Source of the DNA: CADEDH01 sp965216205
GTDB lineage: Bacteria > Actinomycetota > Acidimicrobiia > Acidimicrobiales > SZUA-35
DNA: 64,000 nt
NCBI GenBank assembly: GCA_965216205.1
Contig: OZ244139.1
Span: forward strand, 3,782,001-3,846,000
Direction of reading: 5' to 3'
A program made the translations under genes and the position numbers. The notes beneath the pieces are model-generated. The model worked only from the letters and a program-made list of their open reading frames with translations. It was not told the origin of the DNA and searched no databases. This document shows, in pieces, positions 8,850 through 16,635 of this stretch; the first letter of the stretch is position 1; the number at the start of each line of letters is the position of its first letter.

Positions 8850-9709
8850 GACGGGCCTGCGAGCGCGGTTCGATCGTCGAGCTCGACCAGTACACCGTAG
8901 TGGTCGGAACCGACGACCCCTCCCCTGGGTTCTACGCCGACGAGTCGAGCGGCGAGCGGGTTGGCGTACGGCTTGGGTCGGGGCCACGACACCAGGACGT
9001 AGTCGACCCGCCGCCGCGGCCAGAGCGCCTCCGACGAGTTCGGGTTGTCGCGACTCCAGGTGAACCCCGGATCGTCGCTCACCGCGGCCCACGCATCGGT
9101 GAACACGAGCCCGGGGACGAGCGGTCGGCTGAGTCCCGTCAGGCGTCGGATCTCGTCGGAATCGGGCACTGCGTTGAGGTCGCCGGCGAGCAGCACCGGC
9201 GGCGGTTCCAGCTGGCGCGACACCGGCCGCTGGTCGGCCTCGGCTGCAGCGGGAGGAAGGCGATGGCGGACGGCGAGCTCGGCCACCTCGACGAGCTGCT
9301 CCTGGCGGAGCTCAGCCTGATCGTACTGCCAGGCCAGATGGGTGACGATCGTGACCATCGGCCCCCCCGGCGCGTCGATGCGGACGGCGAGCGCGGTGCG
9401 GTGCGACGGTGAGCCGTCGAGACCGCCGAGGGCGATCTGCTCGAGCAACTCGATCGGCCACCGGCTGAGGATCGCGTTGCCGAACTGCTGCGGCCGACCG
9501 GCCCGCTCGCCCGACAGGACGCGGGTTCGCGCCAGGTGGAAGCCCCCGGCGGCGGCGAGCTCCTCGGCCTGGTCGCGTCCGTCGACCGCGAACACCTCCT
9601 GGAACAGGGCGATGTCGGGGTCGACGGCGGCCAGTTCCGCGGCGATGACCGGCTGCCGAGCCTCCCAGTCGCCGAACTGCCACCAGAGATTCCAGGTGAG
9701 CACGCGCAT
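8846..9709 (-). CDS. Endonuclease/exonuclease/phosphatase (EEP) family hydrolase
   Basis: 287 residues from ATG 9709. EEP-fold markers are in order: TWNLWW near the N-terminus, ALFQEV (metal-binding Glu), VTHLAWQ, LLAGDLNAVPDS (catalytic Asp and Asn), RRVDYVLVS, and the C-terminal SDHYGVLVEL (catalytic Asp-His). There is no signal peptide or membrane segment, so it acts in the cytoplasm. The family cleaves phosphodiesters in nucleic acids, lipids or nucleotides; the substrate cannot be told from sequence. First gene of the operon with the DUF2510 protein and HelD-like helicase. A TAGGAT box (9719-9724, minus strand) lies 9 nt before the start, so the transcript may have almost no leader. Confidence 0.8.
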   Translation of the reverse strand: MRVLTWNLWWQFGDWEARQPVIAAELAAVDPDIALFQEVFAVDGRDQAEELAAAGGFHLARTRVLSGERAGRPQQFGNAILSRWPIELLEQIALGGLDGSPSHRTALAVRIDAPGGPMVTIVTHLAWQYDQAELRQEQLVEVAELAVRHRLPPAAAEADQRPVSRQLEPPPVLLAGDLNAVPDSDEIRRLTGLSRPLVPGLVFTDAWAAVSDDPGFTWSRDNPNSSEALWPRRRVDYVLVSWPRPKPYANPLAARLVGVEPRGGVVGSDHYGVLVELDDRTALAGPS

Positions 9710-9782
9710 GAGAGACCGATCCTAGGACGTGGGCCGATCGCTCGGAGCGGGCAATCGCGCTCGTGAAAACTGTCACAAATAT

Positions 9783-9831
9783 TTGACCGACCGCTCAGAA
9801 ACGACGACGATAGTCGCAACGAGGAGGTCGA
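9783..9831 (+). promoter_or_regulatory. Candidate promoter and ribosome binding site of the WhiB gene
   Basis: TTGACC at 9783-9788 resembles a -35 box and GATAGT at 9809-9814 a -10 box, with a long 20-nt spacer. A strong Shine-Dalgarno GAGGAGG (9821-9827) precedes the ATG at 9832 by 4 nt and fixes the start. The upstream GTGAAAACTGTCAC (9762-9775) is A/T-richer than the rest of the window and contains the imperfect dyad GTGAaaacTGTCAC. Confidence 0.45.
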
Positions 9832-10179
9832 ATGGATACGGAGTTCCTGCTTCATCCCGAGACCCATGTCGGCTGGACCGAGCAAGCGATCTGCAAGGGC
9901 CTGACCCATGTGTTCTTCGGCCCAGCGGCCGAGCGGCCCGAGCGGCGGGTGGAACGGGAGGCCATCGCTGCGGCCTATTGCCTGGCCTGCCCGGTCATGG
10001 AGATCTGCCGCCAGACCGCCCGCCTCAACCGCGAGCACGGCTTCTGGGGCTGCGAGAACGACGAGGAGCGAGCAGCCGCCGGCTACGCCCCTCGCTCCCC
10101 CAGCCGTCGCGCGGTCATCGAGGCCCGCGATGCGGCCCGGCAGTTCCTCGACGACCTGGCCGTCCCCGCCAACAACTGA
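9832..10179 (+). CDS. WhiB-family Fe-S transcription regulator
   Basis: 115 residues. Four cluster cysteines are present in the WhiB spacing: Cys21, Cys50, Cys53 and Cys59 (C-X28-C-X2-C-X5-C). WhiB proteins carry an O2/NO-sensitive [4Fe-4S] cluster and act with the primary sigma factor. The tryptophan-turn motif normally reads G(V/I)WGG; here it is GFWGCENDEER (70-80), with Cys74 replacing the second glycine, an extra cysteine beside the cluster region. A basic helix (SRRAVIEARDAAR) follows as the DNA-binding tail. The start is secured by GAGGAGG 4 nt upstream. Monocistronic, followed by hemH on its own candidate promoter. Confidence 0.9.
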   Translation: MDTEFLLHPETHVGWTEQAICKGLTHVFFGPAAERPERRVEREAIAAAYCLACPVMEICRQTARLNREHGFWGCENDEERAAAGYAPRSPSRRAVIEARDAARQFLDDLAVPANN

Positions 10180-10195
10180 CGTTCGACTCCCGACG

Positions 10196-10201
10196 TAGGG
10201 T
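10196..10201 (+). promoter_or_regulatory. Candidate leaderless -10 box of hemH
   Basis: TAGGGT lies 6 nt upstream of the GTG at 10208 with no Shine-Dalgarno between, placing the probable transcription start at or next to the G of the start codon. It fits the TANNNT -10 pattern of actinobacterial leaderless promoters and supports the chosen hemH start. Confidence 0.5.
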
Positions 10202-10207
10202 GAACGG

Positions 10208-11224
10208 GTGACCGATGCCCTGCTGCTGCTCTCGTTCGGCGGACCCGAGGGCCCCGACGACGTGCTCCCCTTCCTCCGCAATGTCACCCGTGGTCGCAAC
10301 GTCCCCGACGAGCGGCTCGCCGTCGTCGCCGAGCAGTACGCCCGCTTCGGCGGACGCTCGCCGATCAACGACCAGTGCCGGGCGCTCAGGACCGCGATCG
10401 AGGCCGACCTCGCCGCCAATGGGGTGGACCTGCCCGTCTACTGGGGCAACCGCAACTGGCACCCCTTCGTGACCGACACCGTGGCCGAGATGGCCGACGA
10501 CGGCGTGACCCGAGCCTTCGTGCTGGTGACCTCGGCGTTCGGCTCCTACTCGGGATGCCGCCAGTACCGGGAAGACCTCGCGGCGGCGGCCGTCACCGTC
10601 GGGTCCAGCGCGCCGGCGCTCGACAAGCTACGGCTCTACTTCAACCATCCCGGCTTCATCGAGCCGATGGCCGACAACGTGGTCGCCGCCGTCGAGGCCA
10701 TGCCGCCGACCGGCGGAACAGCGGACCCGTCGACCCGGCTCGTGTTCACCGCCCACTCGATCCCGGTGTCGATGGCGGCTGGCTGCGACTACGAGGCACA
10801 ACTCCGGGACGCCGCCAGGCTCGTGGTCGAGACCGCCGGCCTCGAGCTCGACCACGATCTGGTGTTCCAGAGCCGGAGCGGACCGCCGTCGATCCCGTGG
10901 CTGGAGCCAGACGTGAACGATCACCTCGGCGCGCTGGCCGCCGACGGGGTCGAGCGGGTGGTTCTGGTGCCGATCGGCTTCGTGAGCGACCACATGGAGG
11001 TCCTGTTCGATCTCGACACGCAGGCCGCCCGGACCGCAGCCGAGCTCGGCATCGCGATGACCCGGGCGGCGACGGTCGGCACCGACCCTCGCTTCGTGGC
11101 CATGGTCCGCCAACTCGTGGCCGAACGGCTCGACTGCGCCCAACCGGTGGCACTCGGCTCCCGTGGTCCGTGGCCCGACGAGTGCCCACCCGACCACTGC
11201 CCTCCCCCGCGACGCCGAGGCTGA
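10208..11224 (+). CDS. hemH: Ferrochelatase (actinobacterial coproporphyrin type)
   Basis: 338 residues from GTG 10208. Inserts ferrous iron into coproporphyrin III (Gram-positive branch) or protoporphyrin IX in haem synthesis. Landmarks: LLLLSFGGPEGPDDVLPFLRN at the N-terminus, YARFGGRSPIN, VTSAFGSYSGCRQY, FTAHSIPVSM (metal-site histidine) and QSRSGPPSIPWLEPDV, then PIGFVSDHMEVLFDLD. Four cysteines, Cys117 in SGCRQY plus Cys310, Cys326 and Cys331 in the tail, lie where actinobacterial ferrochelatases hold a [2Fe-2S] cluster; ligand assignment is inference. Length is normal. No other haem genes are adjacent. Which porphyrin is used follows from phylum, not from the sequence. Confidence 0.9.
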   Translation: MTDALLLLSFGGPEGPDDVLPFLRNVTRGRNVPDERLAVVAEQYARFGGRSPINDQCRALRTAIEADLAANGVDLPVYWGNRNWHPFVTDTVAEMADDGVTRAFVLVTSAFGSYSGCRQYREDLAAAAVTVGSSAPALDKLRLYFNHPGFIEPMADNVVAAVEAMPPTGGTADPSTRLVFTAHSIPVSMAAGCDYEAQLRDAARLVVETAGLELDHDLVFQSRSGPPSIPWLEPDVNDHLGALAADGVERVVLVPIGFVSDHMEVLFDLDTQAARTAAELGIAMTRAATVGTDPRFVAMVRQLVAERLDCAQPVALGSRGPWPDECPPDHCPPPRRRG

Positions 11225-11245
11225 CACCGGTCGAGCGGCGACGCG

Positions 11246-12727
11246 TCAGACGCCGGCCGGCGAGTCGGAGGCCCGACGCCACTCGGCGATCACGTCGCCC
11301 ATCGGGGTCGACGGTGGGGCCGACGTGAACGGCCAGAGCTCCTCGGCGATCCGACGCCAGTTGGCCGTCGCCTCGAGCTGACCGAACAGGCCGGTCAGTC
11401 CGAGGTTGATCCGCTGCAGCACCACGAACGAGGCCGGCACGTTGAGATACTTCATCAGCTCGCCGTACGGGCCGTTGGTGCCGAAGACGTGTTGCACGCC
11501 GGCGGCGGCGTAGTCGGCGTCGAACGTCACCGGGCCGTCGGTCAGGACGTACCGGTAGTAGTAGCTGAAGTAGTCCTCGACCGTCTGATCGTCGAACGGT
11601 GCACCCGGGGCGAGGATCCCGATGTCCTCCACGACCCTGCGGAACGCGGCCGCATCGTTCTCGATGACCATCTTCTGGATGAGCGCCTCGAACATGACCG
11701 TGTCGGCCTCGTCGAACCGCTTCACCAGACCGAAGTCGAGGAACGTGACCTTGCCGCCCGGGTTGAAGAGGTAGTTGCCGGGATGGGGATCGCCGTTGAA
11801 GGCGTGGAGGCGGTAGATCGCGCCGAACGAGAACCGGAACAGTGTCTCGGCCGCCAGGTTCCGCTCCTCCTCACTCCACCCGACCACGTCGGCGAATCGC
11901 GAGCCCACCGCCAGCTCGGTGGTGAGCACCTTCGCGGTCGACAGCTCGTCGATCACGGCCGGCACGCAGATGTACGGGTGACCGGCCAGGTACCGGTGGA
12001 AGAGCCGTTGGTTGGCGGCCTCCCTGCGGTAGTCGAGCTCCTCGTGGAGGCGGTCCTTGATCTCGGCCACGATCGGTTGGGGGTCGACGTTGGGGAACAT
12101 CGACGCCACGGCACCGAACAGCCAGCCGGCGTTCCCGAGATCCGACCTGACCGCTTCGGCCACGCCCGGATACTGGACCTTGACCGCCACCGCCTGGCCG
12201 TCGTTGGTGATGGCCCGGTGGACCTGACCGATCGATGCCGACGCGATCGGGACCTCGTCCCACTCGGCGAACAGCTCGCCTGGCCACGAACCCAGCTCGG
12301 CCTTGATCTGCTCGGCGGCCAACGCCGGGGTCATCGGTGGGGCGTCGTGCTGGAGCGAGGCCAGGGTCTGGCGAACGTGATCGGGGAGGCCGGTGTCGAG
12401 GTAGCTGGCCATCTGCCCGATCTTCATCATGGCGCCCTTCATGTTCCCCAGCTCCGCCGTCACGTCCTCGGCGGTGCGGATCTGGAACTCGGTGTCGAGG
12501 GCATCTCGACGCTCGGCCGATGCGAACACCCGACGGGCCCGGTGCATCGCGTAGCGCCGTCCGCCGCGCGCGCCGAGCCGGGCCAACCGGAGGTTGCGGG
12601 TGAGGAGACGGTTGGCGGCCACCGGTCGACCGCCGACCCTCGCCGAGGGGGCGACGACCCTGCGGACGGCGATGACGGCCGCCGCGATCGCGGCCACGCC
12701 CAGGATCGCCTTCGCCGGGCGGCCCAT
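11246..12727 (-). CDS. ABC1/AarF/UbiB-family atypical kinase
   Basis: 493 residues. One N-terminal hydrophobic segment (AILGVAAIAAAVIAVRRVV) suggests a membrane anchor. The signature KxGQ motif (MKIGQMAS, residues 101-108) is followed by ASIGQVHRA in place of a P-loop, the AVKVQYPG lysine, catalytic NGDPHPGNYLF, and metal-binding FLDFGL. This family comprises ADP/ATP-binding proteins that support isoprenoid lipid and quinone synthesis; actinomycetes use menaquinone rather than ubiquinone, so calling it UbiB would be misleading. Stands as a separate gene after hemH (convergent, 21 nt apart) and 55 nt from the TetR gene, co-directional with it. Confidence 0.85.
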   Translation of the reverse strand: MGRPAKAILGVAAIAAAVIAVRRVVAPSARVGGRPVAANRLLTRNLRLARLGARGGRRYAMHRARRVFASAERRDALDTEFQIRTAEDVTAELGNMKGAMMKIGQMASYLDTGLPDHVRQTLASLQHDAPPMTPALAAEQIKAELGSWPGELFAEWDEVPIASASIGQVHRAITNDGQAVAVKVQYPGVAEAVRSDLGNAGWLFGAVASMFPNVDPQPIVAEIKDRLHEELDYRREAANQRLFHRYLAGHPYICVPAVIDELSTAKVLTTELAVGSRFADVVGWSEEERNLAAETLFRFSFGAIYRLHAFNGDPHPGNYLFNPGGKVTFLDFGLVKRFDEADTVMFEALIQKMVIENDAAAFRRVVEDIGILAPGAPFDDQTVEDYFSYYYRYVLTDGPVTFDADYAAAGVQHVFGTNGPYGELMKYLNVPASFVVLQRINLGLTGLFGQLEATANWRRIAEELWPFTSAPPSTPMGDVIAEWRRASDSPAGV

Positions 12728-12782
12728 CAGCGCTGCTCCTGCGGCTGGGGCTCACGCACCGGTCGAGAGGCCCAACGGATGC

Positions 12783-13394
12783 TCAGCCATGCCCGCCGTC
12801 CGCTCCGTCTTTCGACAGTCCGCCGCTCGGCAGTCCGCCGATGGCGGCGACCTGGGACGCGATGTGTCCATCCAGCTCGGCCCGACGCTGGCGGTCGAGG
12901 CCGGACGCCTCGCACAGGTGGTCGGCGAACACCGCCCAGCCCAGTGCGAGCGACGCTGCGGTGATGACCATGCCCTGCACCGTATCGTCGTCGAGGTCGG
13001 GGCTCGTGGCGGCCAGCGCCGCCCGCCACGACTCGGCCACCGGATACGACGAGACCAGATCGGCCACGCCGTCGAGCCCGACCCTGGCGAGCACCTTCGC
13101 CAGCTCACCACCCCGGCGGGTGGCGAGGTCGGGCGGCGGGAAGCCGGACTCGTCGACGTCGGCCGCCGCCCGCTGCAGGACGTCGTCGAGGGCAGCGCCG
13201 AGCAGCGCCTGCTTGCTGCCGAAGTAGGTGTGCACCAGTCCGTGGTTGACGCCAGCCTCCTTCGCGATCTGGCGAACCGTGATCCCCGTGCCGTCGGTGA
13301 CGAGCAGCCTCGTCGCCGCATCGATCAGCGCAGCCGAGACCGCGTCCCGCCCGATCGGACGGGCCGCGTCGACCGCCACCGCGTCGACGGTCAC
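12783..13394 (-). CDS. TetR-family transcriptional regulator
   Basis: 203 residues from GTG 13394, which overlaps the P450 stop (GTGA at 13391-13394). The N-terminal helix-turn-helix is clear: AALIDAATRLLV, GITVRQIAKEAGVNHGLVHTYFGSKQALLGAALDDVL. The C-terminal ligand and dimer domain is family-divergent. Translational coupling with the P450 suggests that it controls that gene, with a P450 substrate or product as a plausible ligand; this is inference. The near-palindrome at 14655-14670, upstream of the P450, is a candidate operator. Confidence 0.88.
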   Translation of the reverse strand: MTVDAVAVDAARPIGRDAVSAALIDAATRLLVTDGTGITVRQIAKEAGVNHGLVHTYFGSKQALLGAALDDVLQRAAADVDESGFPPPDLATRRGGELAKVLARVGLDGVADLVSSYPVAESWRAALAATSPDLDDDTVQGMVITAASLALGWAVFADHLCEASGLDRQRRAELDGHIASQVAAIGGLPSGGLSKDGADGGHG

Positions 13395-14602
13395 GGATCG
13401 AGCAGGACGGGGAGGTAGCGGGGGCCGCGGACCTGGCCGTTCGCCCACTTCGTCTCCTGGCCGGGATCGAGTCGGTAGTCGGGGAACGCTCGCAGCCACT
13501 CCTGCAACGCCACGATCATCTCGAGTCTGGCGAGGTTCGAGCCGACGCAGCGGTGCACGCCGAGCCCGAACGCCACGTGACGGTTGCGGGCCCGGTCGAT
13601 CTGGAACTGGTCGGGATCGTCGAAGGCGGCCGGGTCGTGGTTGGCGGCGGGGAACGTGAGCAGCATCTGGTCGCCGGCGTGGACCGGGCAGCCGGACACC
13701 TCCGTGTCGGCCACCACCTTGCGGCCCATCGTGACCGGGGCGTAGTAGCGGAGCACCTCCTCGTTGGCCGACTGCCAGAGCATGTCGTCGTCGGCCTCCA
13801 GCAGTGCCGCGACCTGGTCCGGGTGCTGGGCGAAGTGCCAGAGACCCGACCCGATCGCACTCCAGGTGGTGTCGATCCCGGCGATGATCAGGAGCCGGAT
13901 GTAGCCGGTCTTCAGGTCCCACGGGACGGGCTCGCCGTCGAACTCGGCGTTGGCGATCTCGGTGAGCATGTCGTCGCGGGGGTTCGCCAACCGCTCGTTC
14001 ATGATCGCATCGATGTACTCGGTCATCTCGGCGTTGACCTGCTTGCGCACGGCGTTGTCGCGCGGGGCGAGCTGGAAGTTCCGGTGGATCCAGTCGCGGA
14101 ACAGGTCGGCGTCGCGCTCGGGCAGCCCGGTGAGCAGGCAGATGCCGTGGACGGGGATGTGCTGCGAGTAGGCCGCCGACGCATCGACGGCACCGGTCCG
14201 CTCCAGGTCGGCCACCAGCGATCGGCAGAAGCTGCGCAGCGCTGGTTCCAGCTCGGCCACCCGCTTCGGGTTGAACGCCGGGAGGAGCAGCCGACGATGC
14301 TCCTGGTGCTCGGGCGGGTCGGAGGTGATCGGTGGGGCCGGGATACGGGGGGCGTCGGGACGGCTGACGTTCACCCAGATCGACGAGAAGCGCTCGGTGT
14401 CCCTCGCCACCTGGGAGACGCCCTCCATCGTGACCGGCATGAACGCCCGGCCGTACCGCTCGGTGGTGGCCACCGGACACTGCTCGCGAACGTCGTTCCA
14501 GATCTGGATGGCGTTCGCCCCCCACTGGTCGTCGAGCCAGTCCCAGTCGTTCACCCAGTCCTCGACCGGTGGCAGATCGGCCCCGCTTGCGTCGTACGCC
14601 AT
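13391..14602 (-). CDS. Cytochrome P450
   Basis: 403 residues from ATG 14602, preceded by AAGGGG. Soluble class I bacterial P450. Motifs: I-helix AGIDTTWSAIGSG with the acid/alcohol-type Asp-Thr pair, K-helix ExxR in NEEVLRYY, and the haem-binding loop FGLGVHRCVGSNLAR with the thiolate cysteine. SDPPEHQEHRRLLLPAF is the typical C-helix region. Monooxygenase using ferredoxin-delivered electrons; no ferredoxin or reductase is adjacent, so partners are elsewhere. Substrate unknown; the actinobacterial context and the coupled TetR gene suggest steroid, terpenoid or xenobiotic breakdown, which is inference. Confidence 0.92.
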   Translation of the reverse strand: MAYDASGADLPPVEDWVNDWDWLDDQWGANAIQIWNDVREQCPVATTERYGRAFMPVTMEGVSQVARDTERFSSIWVNVSRPDAPRIPAPPITSDPPEHQEHRRLLLPAFNPKRVAELEPALRSFCRSLVADLERTGAVDASAAYSQHIPVHGICLLTGLPERDADLFRDWIHRNFQLAPRDNAVRKQVNAEMTEYIDAIMNERLANPRDDMLTEIANAEFDGEPVPWDLKTGYIRLLIIAGIDTTWSAIGSGLWHFAQHPDQVAALLEADDDMLWQSANEEVLRYYAPVTMGRKVVADTEVSGCPVHAGDQMLLTFPAANHDPAAFDDPDQFQIDRARNRHVAFGLGVHRCVGSNLARLEMIVALQEWLRAFPDYRLDPGQETKWANGQVRGPRYLPVLLDP

Positions 14603-14640
14603 CGTCGTTCCCCTTCGTGTCGGCCAGCTCCAGCCAAGGC

Positions 14641-14670
14641 TAGTCACCTGAAGGTTAGTCAAATGACTGA
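14641..14670. promoter_or_regulatory. Operator-like dyad upstream of the P450-TetR pair
   Basis: TTAGTCAAATGACTGA (14655-14670) is a near-palindrome with TAGTCA/TGACTG half-sites, and a further TAGTCA lies at 14641-14646. On the minus strand the dyad contains TTGACT, which could be the -35 box of the P450 promoter, so a bound dimer would block polymerase. Dyads of this kind are typical TetR-family operators. Assigned by position and symmetry only. Confidence 0.4.
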
Positions 14671-14719
14671 AGTCGGGGCAAAGGCCTCCAGATCCGGCCG
14701 CATCATCGGCCGGATTACG

Positions 14720-15133
14720 ATGCAGCCGATGCGGCCGATGCGATGGATCAGGCGACTGACGAAGGCCGAGATCGAGGCCTACGATCTCGTCCCGCCGGAG
14801 CTCGCCGAGCGGGTGGTGCTGGTGACGATCGGCTTCCTGCCGGGCGGGTACGCGGGCATCACCCTCGGGCGGTTCGTGTTCCTCACCCGGATGGCGGTCG
14901 ACGACGGCGCACAGCCGCTCCTCGCCCACGAGCTGATACACGTTCGGCAGTGGACCGAGCTCGGCGTCGTCGGCTTCAGCTTCCGGTACCTCCGAGACTT
15001 CGTCGTCGGCCTGTCCCGGAGCCGACGGTGGCGGCGGGCGTATCTCGACATCGAAGCCGAGCGGGAGGCCCGACGCCTCGCCACATCGTGGGCCCGGGAC
15101 CGGCTCGATCACCCCGGCCAGGCCGGCGTCTGA
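14720..15133 (+). CDS. HExxH putative zinc metallopeptidase-like protein
   Basis: 137 residues from ATG 14720; further in-frame ATGs at 14729 and 14738, and one upstream at 14663, make the start uncertain. The conserved-looking part starts at MRWIRRLTKAEIEAYDLVPPEL. It contains LLAHELIHVRQW, a HExxH zinc motif, and downstream acidic residues (YLDIEAEREA) that could supply the third ligand as in gluzincins. The pattern resembles DUF4157-type small peptidase-like proteins (HELxHVxQ). No signal peptide; one weakly hydrophobic stretch around VVLVTIGFLPGGYAGI. Divergently placed from the P450 gene. Proteolytic activity is unproven. Confidence 0.6.
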   Translation: MQPMRPMRWIRRLTKAEIEAYDLVPPELAERVVLVTIGFLPGGYAGITLGRFVFLTRMAVDDGAQPLLAHELIHVRQWTELGVVGFSFRYLRDFVVGLSRSRRWRRAYLDIEAEREARRLATSWARDRLDHPGQAGV

Positions 15134-15189
15134 TCGGCGTCACCACCGCCGGGAGCGGGCGGTTCCCGAAGAGCCTCCGCCCATCTCGG

Positions 15190-15195
15190 TAGACT
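15190..15195 (+). promoter_or_regulatory. Candidate leaderless -10 box for the gene at 15202
   Basis: TAGACT is exactly 6 nt upstream of GTG 15202, with no ribosome binding site, matching the arrangement before hemH. It supports the GTG as the true start. Confidence 0.5.
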
Positions 15196-15201
15196 GCCGC
15201 C

Positions 15202-16542
15202 GTGCGCAGGATCGGTCTCGTCGTCATCGCCATGCTCGCAGCGCTCGGCGTTGGAACGCCGGCGGGGGCGATCGTCTCGTCGGACCTCGACGTGATCGCC
15301 GGCGACCTCGCCGCCGGCGGCCGCTACCTCGAGTTCGCCTCGAACGAGCCGCTCGAGGCCTCGATCGACGACGCGAACGCCCGCGGCATCGCGTTCGCCT
15401 GGCTCGACGTCGACATCGACGACCCGGAGGGGGTCGCCGCCGAGCTCGTCGACCGGCTCGACGGCTCGGCCTACCGGACGGTCGTCGTGCTGACCAACAC
15501 GTCGATCGCCGCGTTCTCCAGCACGGCACGGGAGGCGTCGATCGAACGGGCGCTCACGGCGAGTGGCCCCGAGTTCCAGGCGGGGGCCGTCGCCGAGGCC
15601 CTCACCACGTTCGGCGACACACTGGTCGGGAACGGCGCCACGACGGCCACGACCTCCGCTGATTCCGGGTCCGGTTCCGGGTCAGGTTCCGCATCCGGGT
15701 CGGGCGGTGGCATCGGTCTGGGCACGATCCTGCTGATCGCCCTGGTCGGCGGTGGCGGCTTCCTCGTTCTCCGCAGGATCCGGGCCAGGGGCAAGGCCCG
15801 CAAGCAGGCCGAAGCCGACCTGGAGGCGGATCGGGCAGAGATCAAGGAGCAGCTCCGCGACAACGCCGACCACGTGCTCGAACTGGGCGATCGGGCGATC
15901 GCCTCCGGCAAGACCGAGCTGATCACCACCTACGAGCAGGCCAGCGCGGCGTACCAGGAGGTCAGCCGGGAGGTGGACGAAGCCACCACGGCCGAGGAGA
16001 TCGACCGGCTCGACGATCTCATCGACGACGCCGAATGGAAGTTCGAGTCGATCGAGGCGGAGCTCGAGGGACGTCCCAGACCACCATCGCCGGCAGAGGT
16101 CGAAGCCAACGTCGAGGCACCAACCCCACCGGGACCGACCCCACCGGCACCGTCCAGCGACGACGCACCGGCGCTCGGACCCGACGACTCGGTCTTCCGT
16201 GGTGGTTCGCAGCCGCGCCCGCGCCGCCCGGCGCCTACGCCCCGGCAACGGCGGCCGATGCCTCGCTCCGGACGGCGAGGCGGCGGCCTCGGCGGCGCCC
16301 TCGGCAGCATCCTCGGCTCCATCGTGCTCGGCGGTGGCGGCATCGGTGGCATGGGCGGCATGGGCGGCATGGGTTCCCGGCGTACCCAGCGCCGACGGTC
16401 GCGGACCCCCTCCCGACGACCGACGGGCGGCGGTCTCGGCGGCGGCGTCCTCCGGCGGGGCGGCGGTTCGTCCTCCCGTCGAGGGGCGGGCGGAAGCCGA
16501 TCGATCCGACGTCGGGGTGCCGGCGGCAGCCGGAAGCTTTGA
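15202..16542 (+). CDS. Exported membrane protein with coiled coil and glycine/arginine-rich tail
   Basis: 446 residues from GTG 15202. A signal peptide (IGLVVIAMLAALGVGTPAGA) leads into an extracytoplasmic domain of about 125 residues (ARGIAFAWLDVDIDDPEG, then TVVVLTNTSIAAFSS) that resembles Rv1476/DUF6676-like or TPM-type sensor domains, without secure assignment. A Ser/Gly linker made of GSGSGSAS-type repeats precedes a transmembrane helix near residues 170-190. A charged coiled coil (about 195-290) and a proline-rich stretch follow. The last 120 residues are rich in Gly, Arg and Met (IGGMGGMGGMG) and strongly basic, so probably disordered and cytoplasmic. Function unknown. Confidence 0.7.
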   Translation: MRRIGLVVIAMLAALGVGTPAGAIVSSDLDVIAGDLAAGGRYLEFASNEPLEASIDDANARGIAFAWLDVDIDDPEGVAAELVDRLDGSAYRTVVVLTNTSIAAFSSTAREASIERALTASGPEFQAGAVAEALTTFGDTLVGNGATTATTSADSGSGSGSGSASGSGGGIGLGTILLIALVGGGGFLVLRRIRARGKARKQAEADLEADRAEIKEQLRDNADHVLELGDRAIASGKTELITTYEQASAAYQEVSREVDEATTAEEIDRLDDLIDDAEWKFESIEAELEGRPRPPSPAEVEANVEAPTPPGPTPPAPSSDDAPALGPDDSVFRGGSQPRPRRPAPTPRQRRPMPRSGRRGGGLGGALGSILGSIVLGGGGIGGMGGMGGMGSRRTQRRRSRTPSRRPTGGGLGGGVLRRGGGSSSRRGAGGSRSIRRRGAGGSRKL

Positions 16543-16635
16543 TCGAGCGGTGAACGGCCGATTGGACCACCACCCCGCCACGCTCCTGGCCGACCATCCC
16601 CACCACTGTCACATCCTTCGATAATGATCGAGTTC

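Noticed and set aside
13553..14719. Long N-terminal extension of the HExxH protein through the P450 region
   Set aside because: It is the antisense of the P450 gene; the convincing part begins at MRWIRRLTKAEIE.
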